Source of the DNA: Burkholderiales bacterium
GTDB taxonomy: Bacteria > Pseudomonadota > Gammaproteobacteria > Burkholderiales > JAHFRG01
Direction: 5' to 3'
DNA: 64,000 nucleotides
Assembly: GCA_035543335.1 (NCBI GenBank)
Contig: DASZZH010000028.1
Span: 80,392-144,391 of the forward strand
Shown one piece after another: positions 10,222 through 19,726 of the stretch; position 1 is the stretch's first letter; every line of letters starts with the position of its first letter. The notes under the pieces are model-generated. The model did no database searches and was not told the DNA's origin. It was given only the letters and a program-made list of their open reading frames with translations. Position numbers and translations under genes: made by a program.

Positions 10222-13011
10222 GTGATAGGGTTTTTCCGCACCACATCGCTGCGCCTGAAGCTGGTATTGATCAGCTTCGTGGTGGAAGCGGTGATGCTCA
10301 CCCTGCTGGTCGCCAACAGCGTTTGGCTTATCGACAATGTGCTCGACGAGCAAGCGCGCCTGCAGATGAAGATGCTGGGCCCCCTTCTCAACGTTTCGCT
10401 CGCCGGGCCACTGGCCGACGGTGACATCGCTTCCGCCAGACAAATCCTCGCGGAAGTCCGGGCGAAAGAAAGACTCGCCTACGTGGAACTGTTTAACGAT
10501 AAAGGTGAAATTCTCGCCGGCGCGGAACCGTCGGCAGCCTCGCATTACGAAAGCTGGGTGACGATCGAGCAAGAAGGCAAAAGCTACGGCCGGCTGCGCC
10601 TCGGCATTTCCACCGATTTTCTCGCCGCCGCCAAGCAGAAACTTTTTCTCGAAAGTTCGGTGATTGCTGTTGCCGAGGTGCTGCTTTCGCTGCTGCTTTT
10701 CCTCGGGCTTGGTTTTTGGCTGACGCGGAACCTTAAGGAACTGACCGATGCGGGAAAAGCGGTGGCGGGCGGTAATTATGCGGTGCGCGTGCAGGTGGTG
10801 TCGTCCGACGAAGTCGGCCGGCTTTCCACCACCTTCAATGCCATGGCCGAGGCGGTGCAGAATCAGGTCAAGTCGCTTAAAGAGGGTGAAGCGAAATTCC
10901 GCGCGATTGCCGATTACAGCTATGACTGGGAGCTGTGGGCCGACCCCACCGGCAAGGTAGTGTGGGTGAACCCTTCGGTGCAGCGGCTCACCGGCTATTC
11001 CCCGCAGGAATGTCTGGAGATGCAAGGCTTCCCTGCAGCGATTGTCCATCCCGAGGACAGCGATCGCTTCCGCGAAGGATCGCGCCGCATTCTGGACAAC
11101 AAAACTACCAGCGGCAGCGGCTTCGAGTTCCGCGTGCTGCGCAAGGATGGCATTAGCTTCTGGGCGGCAGCGGACTGGCAGCCGATTTACGGCGCCCGCG
11201 GTGAACATCTCGGCGTCCGCGGCAGCATTCACGACATCACCGAACGCAAGCAGGCGGAACTGAAGATCTTGGCCACGGTGCAACAACTCGAACAGGCACA
11301 GCAGTATCAGCAGCGGTACTACGCCCAGGCGCAGGAAGAACGAGCGCGCTTCAATTCATTACTTAACGCGATGGACTTGGGCATCCTGTTTGTCGGCAAC
11401 CAGAACAGCACGGCTTATTACAATCCGGCGTTCTTGCGCGTCTGGGAGCTGCCTGCGGATACCCAGCTTGCCGGCACGTCGACCGACGAGCTCCTGGCCA
11501 CTTTGGAAAAACAGCTGGCGCGTTCCGCGGACTATACCCAGCATGTGCACGAAATAATTCAGACCAAGGAGAGTTCCCACAACTATGAACTCACGCTGGT
11601 CGATGGGCGCATGTTGTTGGAGACGAGCTATCCCGTCCCGGGCGCTGATGGCCGGTATATGGGCCGGCTGTGGCTATTCAAGGATGTCACCCAGGAGCGC
11701 CGCACCGCCGATCAGATAATTTATCTGGCCGAGCGCGACGCGCTGACCGGGCTTTACAACCGGCACCGCTTCCAGGAGGAATTAACGCGCATGCTGGCGG
11801 ACGCCGGGCGCCGCAATTCCGCGATGGGGCTTTTGTTTTTTGACCTAGACGAGTTCAAGGTCATTAACGACACCTACGGCCACCGCGCGGGCGACTCCGT
11901 ACTGATTCGCGTGGCCGCGGAAGTGGGTACGCAGGTGCGGCGCAACGAAATCTTCAGCCGCTTGGGGGGAGACGAGTTCGCCATTCTGGTCCCGGATGTG
12001 CGCGAGGACGAATTGCAGGTGCTGGCGGAACGCGTGGTGCATTCGATTCCGCAGATCCCGTTCCATTTCGAGGGGCATAACCTGAGGCTGACCACCAGCC
12101 TGGGGATTGCGGTGTTTCCCGATCATGCGCAAAACGCGGAGGAGCTCATAGCGCACGCCGATGCGGCGATGTACCAGGCCAAGGAAGCGGGCAAAAACGC
12201 CTGGCGCATCTACGCCCAGCAAAGTGATACCTCGCGACAGATGCTCACCCGCATCACGTGGAACGAACGCATCCGCAGCGCGCTGCGCAATAACCTGCTC
12301 TATCTGGATTTCCAGGGGGTGTACCGCGCCGATGATGGCCGCCTTTCGCACATCGAGGCACTGGTGCGAATGAAGGACGAGGAAAATCTCGGTAACATCG
12401 TCATGCCGGTGAGCTTTATCCCGCTCGCGGAAAAAAGCGGAGCAATCCTGGAAATCGACCGCTGGGTAATTGGCCAATGCATCGCCCTGCTGGCGACCTC
12501 AGGCAAAGTTCCGCCGATCTCCGTGAACATTTCCGCCCGCTCGTTCGACGACCCGAAACTGCCGCACTATATCAGCGACGAACTGCGCCGCCTCGACGTG
12601 AATCCCAAACGGCTGATCGTGGAGCTCACCGAGACTTCGGCGGTGGCGGATTTGCACGATGCACAGCGCTTCATCGAAGCGCTGCACCAAGCCGGCTGCC
12701 GCGTCTGCCTGGACGACTTCGGCAGCGGCTTTTCCTCGTTTGCCTATCTCAAGCACCTGCAAGTGGATATCGTGAAAATTGACGGTATGTTTATCCGCAA
12801 CTTGCCCAACGACAGCGACAACCAGGTATTCGTCCGGGCCATCGTGGATGTGGCGCGAGGCATGCGCAAGATTACCGTGGCGGAATCGGTGGAAGACAAA
12901 GAAACACTGGAGATGCTGAAAGGTTTCGGCGTGGACATGTTACAGGGCTATTATCTGGAAAAGCCGCACGCCGATCATGTGGCGATAACCCATATAGGAA
13001 CGGCGGTATAA
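10222..13011 (+). CDS. Membrane-bound HAMP-PAS-GGDEF-EAL cyclic-di-GMP enzyme
   Basis: This is a dual c-di-GMP synthase/phosphodiesterase-type sensor of 929 residues. Order: membrane segment (about 13-37), periplasmic sensor (38-143), second membrane segment (about 146-168), HAMP (about 168-220), PAS (about 225-345), short coiled coil, second PAS-like region (about 378-495), GGDEF (motif GGDEF at 582-586) and EAL (EAL at 712-714). EAL-domain residues needed for phosphodiesterase activity appear intact (EALVR, NISARSF, ELTET, DDFGSG, KIDGMF, LQGYY). The inhibitory site upstream of GGDEF reads RRNE rather than RxxD. The GTG start at 10222 follows GGGGGAG by seven bases. The gene lies 43 bases after argA. 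Confidence 0.93.
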   Translation: MIGFFRTTSLRLKLVLISFVVEAVMLTLLVANSVWLIDNVLDEQARLQMKMLGPLLNVSLAGPLADGDIASARQILAEVRAKERLAYVELFNDKGEILAGAEPSAASHYESWVTIEQEGKSYGRLRLGISTDFLAAAKQKLFLESSVIAVAEVLLSLLLFLGLGFWLTRNLKELTDAGKAVAGGNYAVRVQVVSSDEVGRLSTTFNAMAEAVQNQVKSLKEGEAKFRAIADYSYDWELWADPTGKVVWVNPSVQRLTGYSPQECLEMQGFPAAIVHPEDSDRFREGSRRILDNKTTSGSGFEFRVLRKDGISFWAAADWQPIYGARGEHLGVRGSIHDITERKQAELKILATVQQLEQAQQYQQRYYAQAQEERARFNSLLNAMDLGILFVGNQNSTAYYNPAFLRVWELPADTQLAGTSTDELLATLEKQLARSADYTQHVHEIIQTKESSHNYELTLVDGRMLLETSYPVPGADGRYMGRLWLFKDVTQERRTADQIIYLAERDALTGLYNRHRFQEELTRMLADAGRRNSAMGLLFFDLDEFKVINDTYGHRAGDSVLIRVAAEVGTQVRRNEIFSRLGGDEFAILVPDVREDELQVLAERVVHSIPQIPFHFEGHNLRLTTSLGIAVFPDHAQNAEELIAHADAAMYQAKEAGKNAWRIYAQQSDTSRQMLTRITWNERIRSALRNNLLYLDFQGVYRADDGRLSHIEALVRMKDEENLGNIVMPVSFIPLAEKSGAILEIDRWVIGQCIALLATSGKVPPISVNISARSFDDPKLPHYISDELRRLDVNPKRLIVELTETSAVADLHDAQRFIEALHQAGCRVCLDDFGSGFSSFAYLKHLQVDIVKIDGMFIRNLPNDSDNQVFVRAIVDVARGMRKITVAESVEDKETLEMLKGFGVDMLQGYYLEKPHADHVAITHIGTAV

Positions 13012-13039
13012 TAAAACGATACTTTCCGGAGGAACGCCA

Positions 13040-13312
13040 ATGGCCAGGATGGTGAAATGCGTGAAGCTCGGACACGAAGCTGAGGGCCTGGATGTGCCGC
13101 CCTATCCGGGGGAACTGGGAAAACGCATTTATGAGAACGTCTCGAAACAGGCGTGGGGGGGCTGGCTGGAGCACCAGAAGATGCTGATTAACGAGAACCG
13201 CCTCAACCTCGCCGATTCGAAAGCAAGAAAATATCTCGCCGAGCAGATGGAAAAGCATTTCTTCGGCGCGGGCGCGGAGGTGGCGTCCGGCTACGTGCCA
13301 CCGAAGAAGTGA
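13040..13312 (+). CDS. yggX: Oxidative-damage protection / Fe(2+)-trafficking protein YggX
   Basis: This is a 90-residue YggX family protein that protects Fe-S clusters from oxidants and is thought to handle labile iron. It has the diagnostic N-terminus [11 protein letters not shown] with the conserved Cys7, the [31 protein letters not shown] core and the [18 protein letters not shown] segment. An AGGAGG-type ribosome site precedes the ATG. Length and sequence are typical. It follows the c-di-GMP gene by 28 bases, so co-transcription is possible but no functional link is known. Confidence 0.96.
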   Translation: MARMVKCVKLGHEAEGLDVPPYPGELGKRIYENVSKQAWGGWLEHQKMLINENRLNLADSKARKYLAEQMEKHFFGAGAEVASGYVPPKK

Positions 13313-13313
13313 A

Positions 13314-13357
13314 GAGGTGAATGAGGTGAATGAGGTGAATGAAGTAAAGAGGTGAAG
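13314..13357. repeat. Tandem GAGGTGAAT nonamer repeat
   Basis: Three perfect copies of GAGGTGAAT (13314-13340) are followed by a degenerate copy (GAAGTAAAG) and AGGTGAAG. The array begins two bases after the yggX stop. Related purine-rich strings occur at 41033-41062, 51052-51078 (minus strand) and 57041-57140. Confidence 0.8.
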
Positions 13358-13366
13358 ACTTCGCGC

Positions 13367-14023
13367 CTAGGTGTAGGTCTTCACCCCGTCCGCAGTTCCT
13401 AAAAGCAGCACGTTCGCCGGGCGCTTTGCGAAAATCCCGTTGCATACCAAGCCGTCGATTTGATTGAGTTTTTCTTCAAGCTCCGGGGGATTATGAAGCG
13501 TGAGGCCGTACACGTCGATAATGATGTTGCCGTTGTCGGTGGTGAAGCCCTGGCGCAGCTGGGGGGAGCCGCCCAATTTAACGAGCTGACGTGCCACATA
13601 GCCTCGTGCCAGCGGTATCACTTCCACCGGGAGCGGGAATTTGCCAAGCACATCAACCAGCTTGCTTCGATCGGCAATGCACACGAATTTCTTCGCCGCC
13701 GCGGCGATGATTTTCTCCCGAGTCAATGCTCCGCCCCCGCCTTTTATCATGTGCAGGTGCTCGGTGATTTCATCCGCGCCGTCCACATAAACCGGCAGCT
13801 CGTTCACGCTGTTTAAATCCAGCACCGGAACGCCCAGGTTTTTCAACCGCTGCGCCGTGGCTTCGGAGCTGGCTACCGCGCCTTCCAGCTTGTGCCTGAT
13901 TTTGCCGAGCTCGGCAATGAAATAGTTGGCGGTTGAGCCGGTGCCCACGCCGACTACGCAGCCTTCCGGCACATACTGGATTGCCACGCGCGCCGCCGCC
14001 TGTTTCAATTCATCCCGGGTCAT
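13367..14023 (-). CDS. rpiA: Ribose-5-phosphate isomerase A
   Basis: This interconverts ribose-5-phosphate and ribulose-5-phosphate in the pentose phosphate pathway. Family motifs are present: [12 protein letters not shown] near the N-terminus, SSEAT, VDGADEI, the [11 protein letters not shown] phosphate loop, and [10 protein letters not shown] near the end. I chose the ATG at 14023 (218 residues) because MTRDELKQ aligns with known RpiA N-termini and AGAGAA precedes it; a GTG six codons upstream (14041) is the alternative. It faces away from ilvA across a 139-base divergent region. Confidence 0.95.
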   Translation of the reverse strand: MTRDELKQAAARVAIQYVPEGCVVGVGTGSTANYFIAELGKIRHKLEGAVASSEATAQRLKNLGVPVLDLNSVNELPVYVDGADEITEHLHMIKGGGGALTREKIIAAAAKKFVCIADRSKLVDVLGKFPLPVEVIPLARGYVARQLVKLGGSPQLRQGFTTDNGNIIIDVYGLTLHNPPELEEKLNQIDGLVCNGIFAKRPANVLLLGTADGVKTYT

Positions 14024-14162
14024 TTTTAGTTCTCTAGGCACAGGCGGCTAGAATAGCGTCTGGCCGAATTTTGCACAAATCGGCGGTGAACAACTGGACG
14101 CCGATGGCTGACAGCTGAAAATCCTGCTAACCTTTGCGCTGGTTTGTGCCATCTATTTCGAT

Positions 14163-15674
14163 ATGCATACGGATTATCTGGAAAAAATTCTCGCTTCCCG
14201 CGTCTACGACGTGGCGCACGAGACGCCACTGGAGCTTGCACCCGGCCTTTCCGCGCGAATACACAATCGTTTGTTATTGAAGCGCGAAGACATGCAGCCG
14301 GTGTTTTCCTTCAAGCTGCGCGGCGCCTACAACAAGATGGTGCAGCTTTCCGAGGAGAAGTTGCAACGCGGAGTAATCGCCGCTTCCGCCGGCAACCACG
14401 CGCAAGGCGTGGCGCTGGCCGCGCAAAAGCTCGGCTGCAAGGCGGTCATCGTCATGCCGGCGACCACGCCGCAAATCAAGGTGCAAGCGGTGACGGCGCG
14501 CGGCGCGGAAGTCGTGTTGCACGGTGACTCGTACGACGAAGCGTATGCTGCTGCACGCAAGCTCGAAAAAGCGCGCAAGCTCACTTTCGTTCACCCCTAC
14601 GATGACCCGGATGTGATCGCCGGTCAGGGCACGGTGGGCATGGAAATCCTGCGCCAGTGCAGCAAACCCATTCACGCGATTTTCGTTGCCGTAGGCGGCG
14701 GCGGGCTGATTTCCGGAGTGGCGGCGTACGTGAAACGCCTGCGGCCTGAAATAAAAATCATCGGCGTGGAGCCGCAGGATGCGGACGCCATGACGCGCTC
14801 TCTAAAGGCCGGCCGGCGCGTAAAACTCAGCCAGGTGGGATTATTTGCCGACGGCGTGGCTGTGAAAGAGGTGGGCAAGGAAACCTTCCGCCTTTGCAAA
14901 GAATATGTGGACGACATGATTCTGGTGGACACCGATGCGATTTGCGCCGCCATCAAGGACGTGTTCGAGGATACCCGCTCAATACTCGAGCCGGCGGGCG
15001 CGCTCTCGGTGGCCGGCGCCAAGGCCTATGTTCAGCGCAAGAAGCTCAAGGGCAAAACGCTGGTGGCGATTGCCTGCGGCGCCAATATGAATTTCGACCG
15101 TTTGCGCTTCGTTGCCGAGAATGCCGAACTCGGCGAGCGGCGCGAAGCGATCCTTGCCGTGACTATTCCCGAGCGGCCGGGGAGCTTCAAGAAATTCTGC
15201 TCGCTCCTGGGCAAGCGCAACATCACCGAATTCAACTATCGCATTGCCGACCCGAATGAAGCGCATATCTTCGTCGGTATACAGGTGCATAACAGCGAGG
15301 AGACCGCAAAACTGGTCGCCACGCTGAAGCGGCATCACCTGCGCACGCTGGATTTTTCCGACAACGAAATGGCCAAGCTCCACGTACGCCATCTCGTAGG
15401 CGGCCATGCCTTGCTCGCCGACAACGAGTTGCTTTACCGCTTTGAATTTCCGGAGCGTCCCGGAGCACTGATGAAGTTTTTGAACAGCATGCGCTCGGAC
15501 TGGAACATCAGCCTGTTCCACTACCGCAACCATGGCGCGGACTACGGCCGGGTGCTGGTGGGCATGCAGGTGCCGCCGCGGGAGATGGGGGAATTCCGCC
15601 AATTTCTCGCCAAGCTCGGCTACGCCTATTGGGACGAAACCAAAAACCCTGCTTACAAGCTGTTTCTGAGTTAA
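14163..15674 (+). CDS. ilvA: Threonine ammonia-lyase, biosynthetic (IlvA)
   Basis: This PLP enzyme converts threonine to 2-oxobutanoate, the first step of isoleucine synthesis. The catalytic lysine K51 lies in SFKLRGAYNK, the PLP phosphate loop is VGGGGLISG (about 177-185), and ASAGNHAQGVA matches the family. Two C-terminal ACT-like regulatory domains follow (about 330-415 and 420-503, the second opening with LLYRFEFPERPGALMKF), as in the isoleucine-inhibited long form. The 503-residue length is typical. It converges with fau, whose stop is six bases past the ilvA stop. Confidence 0.96.
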   Translation: MHTDYLEKILASRVYDVAHETPLELAPGLSARIHNRLLLKREDMQPVFSFKLRGAYNKMVQLSEEKLQRGVIAASAGNHAQGVALAAQKLGCKAVIVMPATTPQIKVQAVTARGAEVVLHGDSYDEAYAAARKLEKARKLTFVHPYDDPDVIAGQGTVGMEILRQCSKPIHAIFVAVGGGGLISGVAAYVKRLRPEIKIIGVEPQDADAMTRSLKAGRRVKLSQVGLFADGVAVKEVGKETFRLCKEYVDDMILVDTDAICAAIKDVFEDTRSILEPAGALSVAGAKAYVQRKKLKGKTLVAIACGANMNFDRLRFVAENAELGERREAILAVTIPERPGSFKKFCSLLGKRNITEFNYRIADPNEAHIFVGIQVHNSEETAKLVATLKRHHLRTLDFSDNEMAKLHVRHLVGGHALLADNELLYRFEFPERPGALMKFLNSMRSDWNISLFHYRNHGADYGRVLVGMQVPPREMGEFRQFLAKLGYAYWDETKNPAYKLFLS

Positions 15675-15680
15675 GCGGAA

Positions 15681-16361
15681 TCAACCTTTCTCGCCGCCAA
15701 AATAATCCGGGGCGATTTCGTGGGGCGAGCTGTATGGTCCCGGTTTGTACTTCTGTCCGCGGCGAGCCAGCAGTTCGATTTTGCCACTGCCTCGCTCATA
15801 CACCCCGCGTTCGGTGACGATGAAGTCCATCGGGAGGTCGTAAGCCTGCGGATGGATAGTGGCAAGCCTTGCGAGTTCATAAGTTACGCCGATCACCAGC
15901 GGTTTTTTATTCAAGCTTGCCAACGTGCGGTCGAAATAACCGCCGCCGTAACCCAGGCGGTAGCCTTCTTCATCAAAGCCGTTCATCGGCAAGAGCACCG
16001 TATCCGGCACGACTTCGGATGATTGCGCCGGATAGGGAATGTCGAGGACGCCGTTTGCCATTTTCACGCCGGGATGCCATTCACGGAAAATGAGCGGCGT
16101 CTTAGGCGCGACGACGACAGGCAGTGCCGTGACCGCGCCACGTTCGCGCAGTTTACGCATCAGGAAGCGCGCATCGAATTCATTTTTATGTGGCCAGCAA
16201 AAAACTACCACGCCGCGCGCCAGATTCGGAAACGCGCGCTCGAGATGATTGCTAATGGCGTCGTTCCAAGCGCTGCGCTCCGCGGGATTCGCCGCAAGGC
16301 GCCGGGCAATCAGTTCGGCACGCAATTCTTTGCGCCAGGTTTTGAGTTCGGCTGTGTTCAT
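15681..16361 (-). CDS. fau: 5-formyltetrahydrofolate cyclo-ligase
   Basis: This ATP-dependent enzyme converts 5-formyl-THF to 5,10-methenyl-THF and so rescues an inhibitory folate by-product. The 226 residues contain the N-terminal basic helix (RKELRAELIARR), the VPDTVLLPMNGFDEEGYRLGYGGGYFDRTL signature and GVTYELARL. The C-terminal 25 residues extend past the usual end. In many bacteria 6S RNA lies next to this gene; only 41 bases separate it from slt here, so no such RNA fits. Confidence 0.93.
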   Translation of the reverse strand: MNTAELKTWRKELRAELIARRLAANPAERSAWNDAISNHLERAFPNLARGVVVFCWPHKNEFDARFLMRKLRERGAVTALPVVVAPKTPLIFREWHPGVKMANGVLDIPYPAQSSEVVPDTVLLPMNGFDEEGYRLGYGGGYFDRTLASLNKKPLVIGVTYELARLATIHPQAYDLPMDFIVTERGVYERGSGKIELLARRGQKYKPGPYSSPHEIAPDYFGGEKG

Positions 16362-16402
16362 ACCTTATTTCTTGCATCCGGTCGTGGTATGCTAAATCCT
16401 CC

Positions 16403-18349
16403 ATGAGACAGACTATAGCAGGAACCCGAATTTCTTTGTTTGCGCTGTGCGCCGCGTTGAGTTTGGCTTGGCCTGCCCGCGCGGACCAGGGCGATGATTT
16501 TTTAACGGCGCGCGCAGCCTACGCGGGCGGCAACATCCCTCGCCTGGACCAATACGCCAAACGCCTGCAGGGTTATGTGCTGGAACCCTACAGCGCTTAC
16601 TGGCAATTGCGCTCGCGGCTGGAGGATGCGCCGCCGGAAACGGTAAGGGCGTTTATCTGGCGTTACAGCGATACGCTGCTGGCCAACCGCTTGCGAGCGG
16701 AATGGCTGAAAGTGCTGGCGCGCAAGGCCCGGTGGGAGTTGTTTGCCGCTGAATTCCCGCCGCTGCGCAATGAAAGCGCGGAGCTTACCTGTTATGCGCT
16801 GCAGGGGCGGCTGCGCAATAAAGATGACACGGCGTTCATCGAGGCGCGCAGCCTCTGGTTTTCCGCGGAGGAGCGGCCCGACAGTTGCACGCCGCTGTTT
16901 CAGGAGATGTTTGTCCACCAGGCGCTGGACATCGAGGACGTGTGGCAGCGGTTGCGCCTCGCCTTGGAAGCCGGCAACCTCGGCGCCGCGAGGCGCGTCA
17001 TCCAATATCTTCCGGCGAAACTGGCGCCCAATCCGCGCCTATTCAAAAGCATCGCCAACCGGCCGGAGCGTTATCTCGCCAAACCGACCTACAATATGAA
17101 GACCCGGCTCGGCCATGAGCTCACTTTGTTCGCGCTCTACCGCCTGGCAAGCAATGAGCCGAAACGGGCGTTGTCCTTCTGGAACAAGCTGGCGGACGCG
17201 TTCGACGAAGAGGAACAACAATATGTCCGGGGCCAGCTGGCGTACCAAGCGGCGCTCAAGCACGAGCCCGACGCGCTTAACTGGTTTGCCAACGTGCCGG
17301 TGAATCTGCTCAACGACCAGCAGCTTGGCTGGAAGACGCGTGCGGCTTTACGCGCGCTGGACTGGCAGGCGGTACTCGACGGGATCGGAGCGATGACGGT
17401 CATCGAGGCGCGCGACCCCACTTGGCGCTACTGGAAAGCGCGGGCGCTCAGGGAGCTGGGAAAAAATGCCGAGGGCGACGCGATTTTGCAGGAGCTGGCA
17501 AACGAGCATCATTACTACGGTCAGTTGGCCAGCGAAGAGCTGGGCGTGGCGCACAGCGCACCCGCCGTTACGTACAGGCCGAGCGAACAGGAATTATCCG
17601 CAATCGAGCAATTGCCCTCCATCCAGCGCGCGCTGGCGCTGTACCGGCTGGAGCTGCGCTACGAAGGCAACCTCGAGTGGCAATGGGTGATTCGCAGTTT
17701 CGACGACATGCAGCTGGTGGCCGCGGCGGAAATAGCGCGGCGCCACCAGTTGTATGAGCGCGCCGTCTTTACCGCGAACCAAACGCTCCAGCTGCATGAT
17801 TTCAGCCTGCGCTATCCCGCTCCCTACCGCGAGCATGTCCAGGAATACGTGCGCCAGTCCGAGCTCGATGAAGCCTGGCTTTATGGCGTGATTCGCCAGG
17901 AAAGCCGTTTCGAGCTCGACGCGCATTCCAGCGCCGGCGCGCGCGGGCTGATGCAGCTCATGCCGGCCACCGCCAAATGGGTGGCCAGGCGCATCGGCCA
18001 CAAGGGCTACCGGCATACCAAGGTGAATGACCTTGAGACCAATCTCAGTCTTGGCATTTTTTACTTGAAACACATCCTGGATATTTCCGGCGGCCAGATG
18101 GTGCTGGCTTCCGCGGCGTATAACGCCGGACCGACGCGGGCACGGCAATGGAGCGCGGAGGTGCCGCTGGAAGGCGCGATTTACGTGGAAACCATTCCTA
18201 TTAACGAAACGCGCGGCTACGTCAAAAAAGTGCTCTCCAACACACTCTATTACGCCGGCATCCTTGGCCAACAGCCGCTCACGCTGAAAGGCTTGCTCGG
18301 CACCGTCCCGCCGCGCGCGCAGAGCCGTTCGTTGCAAGACGAGAGGTAG
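16403..18349 (+). CDS. slt: Soluble lytic murein transglycosylase (Slt70-like)
   Basis: This periplasmic enzyme cleaves peptidoglycan to 1,6-anhydromuropeptides. It has a signal peptide (cleavage after AWPARA), a long alpha-helical superhelix (about residues 28-470) and a C-terminal lysozyme-like domain. The catalytic glutamate is E500 in IRQESRFELDAHSSAGARG, followed by LMQLMPATA and ASAAYNAGPTRARQW. Length (648) fits Slt70. The next gene follows after five bases. Its product feeds the muropeptide importer AmpG, whose gene begins at the end of this window. Confidence 0.95.
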   Translation: MRQTIAGTRISLFALCAALSLAWPARADQGDDFLTARAAYAGGNIPRLDQYAKRLQGYVLEPYSAYWQLRSRLEDAPPETVRAFIWRYSDTLLANRLRAEWLKVLARKARWELFAAEFPPLRNESAELTCYALQGRLRNKDDTAFIEARSLWFSAEERPDSCTPLFQEMFVHQALDIEDVWQRLRLALEAGNLGAARRVIQYLPAKLAPNPRLFKSIANRPERYLAKPTYNMKTRLGHELTLFALYRLASNEPKRALSFWNKLADAFDEEEQQYVRGQLAYQAALKHEPDALNWFANVPVNLLNDQQLGWKTRAALRALDWQAVLDGIGAMTVIEARDPTWRYWKARALRELGKNAEGDAILQELANEHHYYGQLASEELGVAHSAPAVTYRPSEQELSAIEQLPSIQRALALYRLELRYEGNLEWQWVIRSFDDMQLVAAAEIARRHQLYERAVFTANQTLQLHDFSLRYPAPYREHVQEYVRQSELDEAWLYGVIRQESRFELDAHSSAGARGLMQLMPATAKWVARRIGHKGYRHTKVNDLETNLSLGIFYLKHILDISGGQMVLASAAYNAGPTRARQWSAEVPLEGAIYVETIPINETRGYVKKVLSNTLYYAGILGQQPLTLKGLLGTVPPRAQSRSLQDER

Positions 18350-18354
18350 CGGGC

Positions 18355-19302
18355 GTGAAACTGGATAAGGTTTGTGTCGTTGGCGGTTCAGGATTTGTAG
18401 GCAGGCACATTGTCCACCTGCTGGCGGCACAAGAGAAAAAAGTGCGGGTGACTACGCGCAACCGCGAGCGCTCCAAGGGGCTCATCGTTCTGCCCACCGT
18501 GGATGTGGTGCAGGCGGACGTGCACGATGATGCACAGCTTGAGCAAATGCTTGAGGGAATGGACGCGGTCATCAATCTCGTGGGGATTCTGCACGAGGAG
18601 AGAAGCGGCGATTTCCAGCGCGTGCATGTGGAGCTGCCGCAGCGCATCGCCAGAACATGTGAGCGCCTCGGTATACCGCGCTTGGTGCACATGAGCGCGC
18701 TCAATGCTGATGTGAACGGCCCCAGTGCTTATCTGCGTTCCAAAGGCGAAGCCGAGGCGACTCTCAAGAATCAAACCAGGGCGCCGGCAGTCACGATATT
18801 TCGCCCTTCGGTGATTTTTGGGCGTGAAGACAAGTTTCTCAACCTATTTGCGAAACTGCTCAGGTTTTTTCCCGTATTGTTTCTCGCCTGCCCCAACGCC
18901 CGCTTCCAACCGGTTTTTGTGGAAGACGTGGCGCGCGTGTTTGTGGACAGCCTCGCCAGGCTTGAAACCTTTGGCCAAAGCTACGATCTGTGCGGGCCAA
19001 AAGTGTATACGCTGCGTGAACTGGTGAAATACATGGCGGTGCTCACCGGCCGCTATCGCCCGATTGTTGGCTTAAGCGACCGGCTGTCGTATTTGCAAGC
19101 CTGGAGCATGGAATTCCTGCCGGTCAAGCTCATGACCCGCGACAACTATTATTCGATGAGAATCGACAGCGTGTGCGACTGTGCTTTTCCGGAAATTTTT
19201 GGCTTCCAGCCTGCCGCGCTGGAGGCGGCGGTGCCGCTTTATCTTGCGGGTGGAACGCCGCGCGGGCGGTATCGGTGGTTCCGCTACAAGGCGGGGCGCT
19301 AG
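18355..19302 (+). CDS. Complex I NDUFA9-like NAD(P)-binding epimerase/dehydratase
   Basis: This 315-residue atypical short-chain dehydrogenase has a Rossmann motif (VVGGSGFVGRHIV, residues 8-20), NLVGIL after strand 4, MSALNAD and the YLRSK Tyr-x3-Lys pair. The C-terminal region (KVYTLRELVKYMAVLTG) is that of NDUFA9-like proteins, which are often found apart from complex I in betaproteobacteria. Substrate unknown. The GTG start at 18355 lies five bases after the slt stop, suggesting an operon. Confidence 0.87.
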   Translation: MKLDKVCVVGGSGFVGRHIVHLLAAQEKKVRVTTRNRERSKGLIVLPTVDVVQADVHDDAQLEQMLEGMDAVINLVGILHEERSGDFQRVHVELPQRIARTCERLGIPRLVHMSALNADVNGPSAYLRSKGEAEATLKNQTRAPAVTIFRPSVIFGREDKFLNLFAKLLRFFPVLFLACPNARFQPVFVEDVARVFVDSLARLETFGQSYDLCGPKVYTLRELVKYMAVLTGRYRPIVGLSDRLSYLQAWSMEFLPVKLMTRDNYYSMRIDSVCDCAFPEIFGFQPAALEAAVPLYLAGGTPRGRYRWFRYKAGR

Positions 19303-19545
19303 GTTAAATTGCTGGAGGCGGCCGCGACACGGTGGGCGAAGCCCGAGTGCGGGAGCGGCCGCAAAAGCCTCGGATAGAAGATGTTTCTTGCAGCCGCTGC
19401 CCCCGCCTCCGCACCAAGCTGTGCTCACCGTGATCCGAGGCGCCCCGGCGGCGCGCAGGGGCAATATTTAGATGCTGATATGCGTAGTCACAATGAATGC
19501 CAGGGACTTAAAAGCTGAAATCATCAACGCTTGGTTGAATGAACC

Positions 19546-19722
19546 GTGTCCTGGCGACAACAATATTGCGGCCGGCACGACGGGCTATCCTCTGCTGTCG
19601 AACTAGTCGCTTCGGCGCAAGTTTGCGCGGAACATTTGCTTGGCCTTCCCGCCGTGCGGCAATGGGTGACGGAAGCCGAAACTGAAAGCGAAATCATTCC
19701 CGAATTCAAACCTCAGTCCTGA
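19546..19722 (+). pseudogene. Remnant of a glutathione S-transferase C-terminus
   Basis: The 424 bases between the epimerase and cca hold no full gene. A 58-codon frame ending at 19722 closes with HLLGLPAVRQWVTEAETESE and then IIPEF, which resembles the C-terminal helix of bacterial GSTs (LPAxxEW followed by an E-rich tail). Nothing GST-like is readable in the N-terminal direction, and a 44-codon frame starting at 19471 stops inside it. I read it as the decayed end of a deleted GST gene; an unrelated small protein is the alternative. 19303-19470 shows only GC-rich sequence. Confidence 0.4.
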
Positions 19723-19726
19723 ACCC

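Noticed and set aside
10087-11286. 399-codon minus-strand frame over the argA end and the GGDEF-EAL gene
   Set aside because: No recognisable motifs or ribosome site, and both sense genes are firmly identified.
16362-16402. 6S RNA next to fau
   Set aside because: The gap to slt is only 41 bases, too short for a 6S RNA.
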